A DNA stretch of 10,326 bases from Bacillota bacterium (GTDB lineage: Bacteria > Bacillota > Clostridia > Oscillospirales > Ruminococcaceae), in assembly GCA_029550985.1 (NCBI GenBank), contig JAKPGH010000284.1, positions 1 to 10,326 on the forward strand, written 5' to 3'. How positions within the stretch are numbered: position 1 is the first letter of the stretch; the number at the start of each line of letters is the position of its first letter. Shown here in pieces: positions 6,007-10,326 of the stretch. The notes under the pieces were generated by a model. It saw only the letters and a list, made by a program, of their open reading frames with translations, was not told where the DNA came from and searched no databases. A program made the translations under genes and the position numbers.

Positions 6007-7107
6007 ATGGCGGCAGCCGAAAAGAAAAAATTAAAAATTGGTGGAACGGGCAACACCGTAGCGGGGGTTGCCCTCGTCCTGTTTTCTCTGCTGATGCTGA
6101 CAAGCTGGCGCAGCCAGCCCTTGCCCCTTTCGCCGGGCCAATGGGTGGCGCGGCTGCTGATGGCGGTGCTGTTCTATCTGGGAGCGGCAAAACTGGCCAA
6201 AGGGCTCCGGCTGCACCGTCTGCGAACCAAAGTGCCCCTGCTGGAAAGCCTCTTTGACCACGGCGGCCGCATTCCTTTGGCTCAGGCAGCGCAGAGCATG
6301 GGGGTGGGGCTTTCCTCTTTGGTGCGGGACGTCCGGGAAATGCAGCGGCAGGGCATGGTGCAGCGGATGTACGCGGACCTGATTCGCGGGGAGCTGGTGT
6401 ATGAAGCCCGGGGAACCGCCCAGTCCAGGCAAGCGCCGGCCTCTGACGTCGTTCTGCAAGAGGAGCACCGCAAATCGGCGGCTCCCATTTACGCCCTGGG
6501 GTTTGCGTGGGTGGTGTACGCCATTTTCTTCCCCTTGCTGCACTTCACCGATTATGTGCTGGCGGCGATTTTATCCCTCATCGCCTACTTTACCGTCGCC
6601 TGGCGGGCGCCGGAGGACATTGTCATCCGGGAAAAGGTGGTGCCCGCCCTGTGGGAGCAGCCCACCGGCAACGCCGCCCTGGACGAACTGCTCAAAGGAG
6701 TTCAGGAGCATCTTGCCAACCTGCGTCGGCTGGACCGTTCCATCGACGGCAAGCTGGACGCCCCGGTCAGGGAAATTCTCTCCATCACCCAGCAGATTGT
6801 GGAGCAGTTGCGGAAAAGCCCTCAGAGCATCGGGCAGATGCGCCAGTTCTTCAACTATACCCTGCCCACCACCGTGGAGTTGCTGGAGCACTACGAGGAG
6901 CTTTCCCGCCAGCCGGTAAAGGGAAAGAACATCACCGACGCCATGGCGCAGGTGGAGGGGAAAATAGGATTTGTGGTGGACGCATTTCGACGACAGTTGG
7001 ATGCTTTGTTCCAGGATAAGGCGCTGAACATCGCCGTTGAATTACAAGTGATGGAAAGCCTGCTTCGTTCCGACGATTTGGGCAAAATCCATGACGACTT
7101 TAAATAA
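6007..7107 (+). CDS. xpaC: XpaC-family (5-bromo-4-chloroindolyl phosphate hydrolysis) membrane protein with winged-helix-like insert
   Basis: 366 aa. The family is named for a B. subtilis gene linked to hydrolysis of a chromogenic phosphate, but its real biochemical role is unknown. Two membrane segments come first (about 17-34 and 46-64). A cytoplasmic segment (about 72-132) looks like a winged helix: helix LLESLFDHGG, helix-turn-helix PLAQAAQSMGVGLSSLVRDV, recognition-helix end REMQRQGMV, then a wing-like hairpin. A second membrane pair follows (159-178, 183-199). The XpaC domain fills 205-360, with family-like FFNYTLPTTVELLEHYEEL (281-299) and a C-terminal amphipathic helix ending in LQVMESLLRSDDL. 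The ATG at 6007 has GGGGGA 6 nt upstream; the open frame reaches back to 5815, but that part crosses the promoter and is not protein-like. It heads a five-gene operon containing TelA, its usual partner. The family call is firm; molecular function is open. Confidence 0.85.
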   Translation: MAAAEKKKLKIGGTGNTVAGVALVLFSLLMLTSWRSQPLPLSPGQWVARLLMAVLFYLGAAKLAKGLRLHRLRTKVPLLESLFDHGGRIPLAQAAQSMGVGLSSLVRDVREMQRQGMVQRMYADLIRGELVYEARGTAQSRQAPASDVVLQEEHRKSAAPIYALGFAWVVYAIFFPLLHFTDYVLAAILSLIAYFTVAWRAPEDIVIREKVVPALWEQPTGNAALDELLKGVQEHLANLRRLDRSIDGKLDAPVREILSITQQIVEQLRKSPQSIGQMRQFFNYTLPTTVELLEHYEELSRQPVKGKNITDAMAQVEGKIGFVVDAFRRQLDALFQDKALNIAVELQVMESLLRSDDLGKIHDDFK

Positions 7108-7120
7108 TGCGGGGAGCAAA

Positions 7121-7405
7121 ATGAAAAGGTTGCATTTGTTCATGCTGCAGAGCAAAGTGGAAAAGCAAGTCTTGAACCGTGAACCAAAAGCGGTGTCCCC
7201 TTTTCTTTGGCGCTGGCAGGAGGCTTTTTCCGGCTCTTCCCCCGAGGAATTTTTCCGCTGGTGCATCCGCCTGCGCGATGCGGGGATTCGTTTCCGCACC
7301 CGTACGGTGCGCAGCAACTCCCCCTGTATGTGGGGACATACCGTCTATTACATTTATGTCAAAAAACAGGACGCGCCCTTGTCCGAGCAAATCATCCGAA
7401 AATGA
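7121..7405 (+). CDS. Small conserved-looking protein of unknown function (94 aa)
   Basis: I do not recognise the family with confidence. The start at 7121 is chosen because GGGGAG precedes it with good spacing; an in-frame ATG at 7091 would overlap the end of xpaC and has no ribosome site. The protein is basic and rich in Arg/Lys and aromatics, with no signal peptide or membrane helix. The C-terminal half reads as helix EEFFRWCIRLRDAGI (42-56), strand FRTRTV, and strand TVYYIYVKKQDA (74-85) followed by a short helix. That order loosely resembles small alpha/beta domains of the DUF2007 (putative signal-transducing) type, where a helix ending in AGI leads to a strand and a final 'YVxxxDA' strand-helix. 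It sits 13 bp after xpaC and 43 bp before telA, so it is very likely co-expressed with them. Confidence 0.75.
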   Translation: MKRLHLFMLQSKVEKQVLNREPKAVSPFLWRWQEAFSGSSPEEFFRWCIRLRDAGIRFRTRTVRSNSPCMWGHTVYYIYVKKQDAPLSEQIIRK

Positions 7406-7448
7406 GCATACTAAGGCTATGACAAATTAACAGGAAGGTGGAACAGCC

Positions 7449-8615
7449 ATGCCACAAGACGAATTCGTTCCCAGCCTTACCCTTACCCCCGATATTCCCG
7501 AAGCGCCTGCGGCTCCCGAACTTTCCCTTGAGGTGCCGACACAGACTCCCGTCCCCAAGCCTTTGGATGATTCCAGCCTGACGGAGCAGGAGAAGGCGGT
7601 GGTGCGGGAGTTTGCCCAAAAAATCAACCTGACCGATTCTAATCAGATTTTGCAGTACGGCAGCGCCGCCCAGACGAAAATCTCCCAGTTTTCGGAGCAG
7701 GCGCTGGCCAATGTCCGCACCAAGGATTTGGACGAGGTGGGAAACCTCATCGCCGACCTGGTCAACGAGCTGAAAGGCTTTAACCCCCAGGAGGAGAAAA
7801 AAGGCATCTTTGGCCTGTTTAAAAAAGCCGGGGACTCCATCGGCCAGATGAAGGTCAAGTACAACAGCGTGGAAAAAAACGTGGACAAAATCTGCGAGGT
7901 GTTGGAGAACCACAAAATCACCCTCCTCAAAGACGTGGCCATGCTGGACAAAATGTACGAGATGAACCTGGCCTACTACAAAGAGCTGACCATGTATATC
8001 CTGGCAGGCAAGCAAAAGCTGGAGCAGGTGCTTTCCACCGAGCTGCCGGCTTTGCAGGAAAAGGCAAAGCAGTCTGGCCTTCCCCAGGACGCTCAGGCCG
8101 CCAACTACCTGGCGGATATGTGCAACCGCTTTGAGAAAAAACTCCACGATTTGGAGCTGACCCGGAACATCTGCATCCAGATGGGGCCTCAAATCCGGCT
8201 GGTGCAGTCCAACAACTCCATGATGGTGGAAAAGATTCAGTCCTCTCTGGTCAACACCATCCCTCTGTGGAAGAACCAGATGGTGCTGGCTTTGGGCCTT
8301 GCCCACTCCAAGAGCGCCATCGAAGCCCAGCGGGCAGTGACCGACATCACCAACCAGCTGTTGCGGAAGAACGCCGACACCCTCAAGACCAGCACCGTCG
8401 AAGCCGCCCGGGAAAGCGAGCGGGGCATTGTGGACATCGAAACCCTCAAGCACACCAACGAATCTTTAATTCAAACCCTGGACGAGGTGCTGAAGATTCA
8501 GCAGGAAGGCAGGGCCAAGCGCCAGGCCGCCGAAGTCGAGCTTTCCCGCATCGAGGAACAGCTCAAGGCCAAGTTGCTGGAGGTGCGGGACACCACCCGC
8601 GGCACACCGGCGTAA
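7449..8615 (+). CDS. telA: TelA-family (toxic anion resistance) protein
   Basis: 388 aa TelA-family protein. The name comes from plasmid-borne tellurite resistance; chromosomal Firmicute members (B. subtilis YaaN) are linked to envelope stress and antimicrobial tolerance, with unknown mechanism. Residues 1-45 are Pro-rich and probably disordered. From about 46 on the protein is helical and coiled-coil-like with no signal peptide or membrane span, so it is probably cytoplasmic. Family-typical segments are GIFGLFKKAGDSI (119-131), LDKMYEMNLAYYKELTMYI (166-184), MGPQIRLVQSNNSMMVEKIQSS (split around 245-266), NTIPLWKNQMVLAL (269-282) and the final coiled coil (330-380). AGGAAGGTGG precedes the ATG. 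It lies in the XpaC operon as in B. subtilis (xpaC-yaaN), but with one small gene between. Tellurite resistance cannot be inferred from family membership alone. Confidence 0.94.
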   Translation: MPQDEFVPSLTLTPDIPEAPAAPELSLEVPTQTPVPKPLDDSSLTEQEKAVVREFAQKINLTDSNQILQYGSAAQTKISQFSEQALANVRTKDLDEVGNLIADLVNELKGFNPQEEKKGIFGLFKKAGDSIGQMKVKYNSVEKNVDKICEVLENHKITLLKDVAMLDKMYEMNLAYYKELTMYILAGKQKLEQVLSTELPALQEKAKQSGLPQDAQAANYLADMCNRFEKKLHDLELTRNICIQMGPQIRLVQSNNSMMVEKIQSSLVNTIPLWKNQMVLALGLAHSKSAIEAQRAVTDITNQLLRKNADTLKTSTVEAARESERGIVDIETLKHTNESLIQTLDEVLKIQQEGRAKRQAAEVELSRIEEQLKAKLLEVRDTTRGTPA

Positions 8616-8642
8616 CGGCATTTCGATTGGTAGAGGATAGCT

Positions 8643-9191
8643 ATGGAAATATTGCGCAACAAGCCAGTGGCGCTGCTGCTTTGTCTGCTGATGATTGCCT
8701 GCTCCTGCCTGGTGGGGGCGGGTACCAGCCTGCGGCAGCTGCGCCGCCAGACCGAAGACGTGTTTTTGTTGGGCGGCGACGGCAGCGGCATAGGTATTTC
8801 CCACGATTTGCGGGAGCTTGCCGCCCAAAGCTACAATTTGGTGGTGCTGGCCAGGAACTACATGCCGGAAAACGACGAGGCTATCCTTGCCGTTTTAGAC
8901 CGGCGGGTGAAACTTCTGGACGCCACCACCCCGAAGGAAAGCTTCCGGGCAGCCCAGGAGCTGACAACTGCCGCAAGGCTTCTGGCCGCCACCCTGGAAG
9001 CCATGGATTTAAACCAACAGGACAGAACCCTGCTGCAAAAAACGCTGGTCAACCTGGCCAACACCCTCGGATTGTTGGACGCCAACGACTACAATCCGGC
9101 GGCCGCCCGGTTCAACCGGGTGCTGAGTGAGTTCCCATCCAACATCTTCGGTCCCCTCACCGGGGTCCGCCCTTTGGAGCTGTATGAATGA
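8643..9191 (+). CDS. Divergent LemA-like membrane-anchored protein
   Basis: 182 aa. An N-terminal hydrophobic segment (about 8-27) after a short positive N-terminus anchors or exports the protein; MIAC around C20 resembles a lipobox but with Met at -3, so lipidation is uncertain. The rest is helical: SYNLVVLARNYM (63-74), a long helix AILAVLDRRVKLLDA (80-94), then two more helices. It ends in AAARFNRVLSEFPSNIFGPLTGVRPLELYE (split around 153-182), which follows the LemA C-terminal pattern (YN..I..FP.N.F....GF.P..Y). LemA proteins are four-helix bundle membrane proteins of unknown function, often next to TPM-domain genes. The next gene here is exactly that and overlaps the stop by ATGA, implying translational coupling. 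AGAGGA precedes the ATG. LemA assignment rests on the C-terminal motif and the neighbour, so it is moderate. Confidence 0.7.
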   Translation: MEILRNKPVALLLCLLMIACSCLVGAGTSLRQLRRQTEDVFLLGGDGSGIGISHDLRELAAQSYNLVVLARNYMPENDEAILAVLDRRVKLLDATTPKESFRAAQELTTAARLLAATLEAMDLNQQDRTLLQKTLVNLANTLGLLDANDYNPAAARFNRVLSEFPSNIFGPLTGVRPLELYE

Positions 9192-10326
9192 AAAAGTCTA
9201 ACACATCTTCCATTCGCTCCCTGACCACCTTGTTGCTGGCGGTGCTTTTGTTGGCCGGCCTTGCGCTGCCTGCGGCAGCGGCGGTCAACCTTCCCGCGCC
9301 TTCGGAGCAGTTTTATGTCAACGACTTGGCGGAAGTTATCTCCGATGAGCAGGAAAGTGTCATCAACGAATATGGTGCCAGGCTGGAGGCCCAAAACGGC
9401 GCCCAGGTGGTGGTGGCCACCGTGGACTTTGCCGGCACCGAGGACATTCACCAGTTCGCCACCGACCTCTTTAACAGTTGGAAGATTGGCAGCAAGGAAA
9501 AGAACAACGGGGTGCTGATTCTCCTTTCCATCGGGGATCAGGACTACCAGCTCATTGTGGGAAAGGGGCTGGAAGGCACCCTCCCCGCCGGAGATGCGGC
9601 CCAACTGCTGGGAGAATACCTGGAGCCGTACTTCCAGATTGGGGATTATGGCGGCGGCGCTTTGTCCATTTATGGGGCGGTGGTGCAGCGCCTGGGCGGC
9701 CAGTGGCCCCTGGAAAGCGAAGTGCCCACCGACCATCTCTTTGTGCTGGACGAAGCAGGAGTCCTTTCTTCCCAAACCATTGAGGAATACAACCGTCTAA
9801 ACCAGACCCAATATGCCAAAAATCAGACTGGGGTTTATCTGGTCACCACCCGGGAAGACCGGGATATGGAAAAAATGGCGGAGGAGATTTTCTCCCAGTA
9901 CGCCCTGGAAGAAACCTCGGTGCTGATGATTTTTTACATCGGCCCCTCCCCCGACCAGGACAATTACTATATTCTGCCCGGCTACGTGGCAAGTAGCCAT
10001 CTGCTTGCCACCCCCGTGCAGGATGCCATCGAGCCTCCCCTCTTTGACCAGGTGGATTACGACAAGGCGGCTTTGGCGGGACTCAACGCCATGCTGCCCA
10101 TGCTGGCCACCTACACTCCCCCCAAAGCCCAGCAGAGCACAGCTCCCGCCCAGCCCAACCAAATCCAACAGGACTACTACCCGGAATATGAGGACGACTA
10201 TTCCGCGGGCGATGCCTTCCTCGGATTTGTGGTAATCCTGGTGATGCTGTTTCTTTTGATTGCGCTGTTCTGGGCAATCGCCCGCTCCCGTACCCGGTAT
10301 TACACCATGCCGCTTTACACGCCCCT
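9188..10326 (+). CDS. Secreted/membrane TPM-domain protein with two tandem TPM-like domains, C-terminus cut
   Basis: 379 codons from the ATG to the right edge with no stop. A clear signal peptide (KK start, hydrophobic core 12-25, likely cut after the Ala run near 30-33) sends it across the membrane. The first TPM domain (about 41-170) has the family features: FYVNDLAEVIS (42-52) at the start, the strand AQVVVATVD (72-80), NNGVLILLS (106-114), and the glycine-bearing QLIVGKGLEGTLP (121-133). A second region (about 183-308) repeats the layout: HLFVLDEAGVLS (183-194), TGVYLVTT (214-221), TSVLMIFYIG (243-252), YYILPGY (260-266); it is more diverged and lacks the GxGLEG-like loop. A Pro/Gln/Tyr-rich linker (310-338) precedes a membrane helix (344-364), so both TPM domains should be outside the cytoplasm. 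TPM domains have been linked to photosystem II repair and phosphatase activity in plants; bacterial roles are mostly unknown. The start overlaps the LemA-like stop (ATGA). Confidence 0.88.
   Translation, partial: MKKSNTSSIRSLTTLLLAVLLLAGLALPAAAAVNLPAPSEQFYVNDLAEVISDEQESVINEYGARLEAQNGAQVVVATVDFAGTEDIHQFATDLFNSWKIGSKEKNNGVLILLSIGDQDYQLIVGKGLEGTLPAGDAAQLLGEYLEPYFQIGDYGGGALSIYGAVVQRLGGQWPLESEVPTDHLFVLDEAGVLSSQTIEEYNRLNQTQYAKNQTGVYLVTTREDRDMEKMAEEIFSQYALEETSVLMIFYIGPSPDQDNYYILPGYVASSHLLATPVQDAIEPPLFDQVDYDKAALAGLNAMLPMLATYTPPKAQQSTAPAQPNQIQQDYYPEYEDDYSAGDAFLGFVVILVMLFLLIALFWAIARSRTRYYTMPLYTP

Noticed and set aside
7392..8453. A 353-codon open frame on the minus strand opposite telA
   Set aside because: It is a mirror of the telA coding sequence, rich in His/Leu/Gly/Val from reversed codons, with no motif of its own; telA has a ribosome site and family motifs.
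7449..8615. Calling the operon a tellurite-resistance island
   Set aside because: No TerC/TerD/TerZ, TehB or other tellurite genes are present; TelA alone is common on chromosomes and does not show tellurite resistance.
1..10326. CRISPR arrays, insertion sequences, tRNA or rRNA genes
   Set aside because: No spaced direct-repeat arrays, transposase motifs, terminal inverted repeats or tRNA-like cloverleaf sequences were seen on either strand.

Overview
The window looks like chromosomal DNA from a fairly GC-rich, low-GC-phylum (Firmicutes/Clostridia) bacterium, most likely an Oscillospiraceae/Ruminococcaceae-type gut anaerobe. The reasons are the purine-rich Shine-Dalgarno sites before nearly every gene, the sigma-A-type promoters with 17-bp spacers, the short (about 447 aa) Firmicute-type glucose-6-phosphate isomerase, the trmN6-rsmI pair, and a XpaC/TelA operon. 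I see no phage, transposon, CRISPR or tRNA/rRNA sequence and no sign of recent transfer. All assignments come from reading the sequence and from remembered family motifs; no search was run.

Left part (1-3967, minus strand). Transcription runs leftward from a promoter at 3939-3967 through pgi (glucose-6-phosphate isomerase) and a small P-loop protein of unknown role, and ends at a strong hairpin terminator at 1840-1863. A new promoter at 1735-1763 then drives a short QueG-type epoxyqueuosine reductase, followed after about 50 bp by gltX (glutamyl-tRNA synthetase), whose C-terminus is cut off by the left edge. gltX may also have its own promoter, overlapped by a 12-bp palindrome. Here queG (tRNA wobble modification) and gltX (tRNA charging) form a translation-related pair.

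Middle (3856-5805, plus strand). A divergent intergenic region holds the pgi promoter and, facing the other way, a promoter with a perfect TATAAT box for trmN6 (tRNA adenine-N6 methyltransferase) and rsmI (16S rRNA C1402 2'-O-methyltransferase). A weak hairpin overlaps the rsmI stop codon.

Right part (5806-10326, plus strand). This is the most interesting region. A TTGACT-17-TAAACT promoter, preceded by an 11-bp-period tandem repeat that could be a regulator site, leads into a five-gene operon: a XpaC-family membrane protein with an internal winged-helix-like segment, a 94-aa protein of unknown function, a TelA-family protein, a divergent LemA-like membrane-anchored protein, and a secreted/membrane TPM protein with what looks like two tandem TPM domains, cut off by the right edge. 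The tight spacing, including an ATGA overlap between the last two genes, suggests one cell-envelope-associated module that joins two gene pairs (XpaC-TelA and LemA-TPM). Its biochemical function is not established from sequence.
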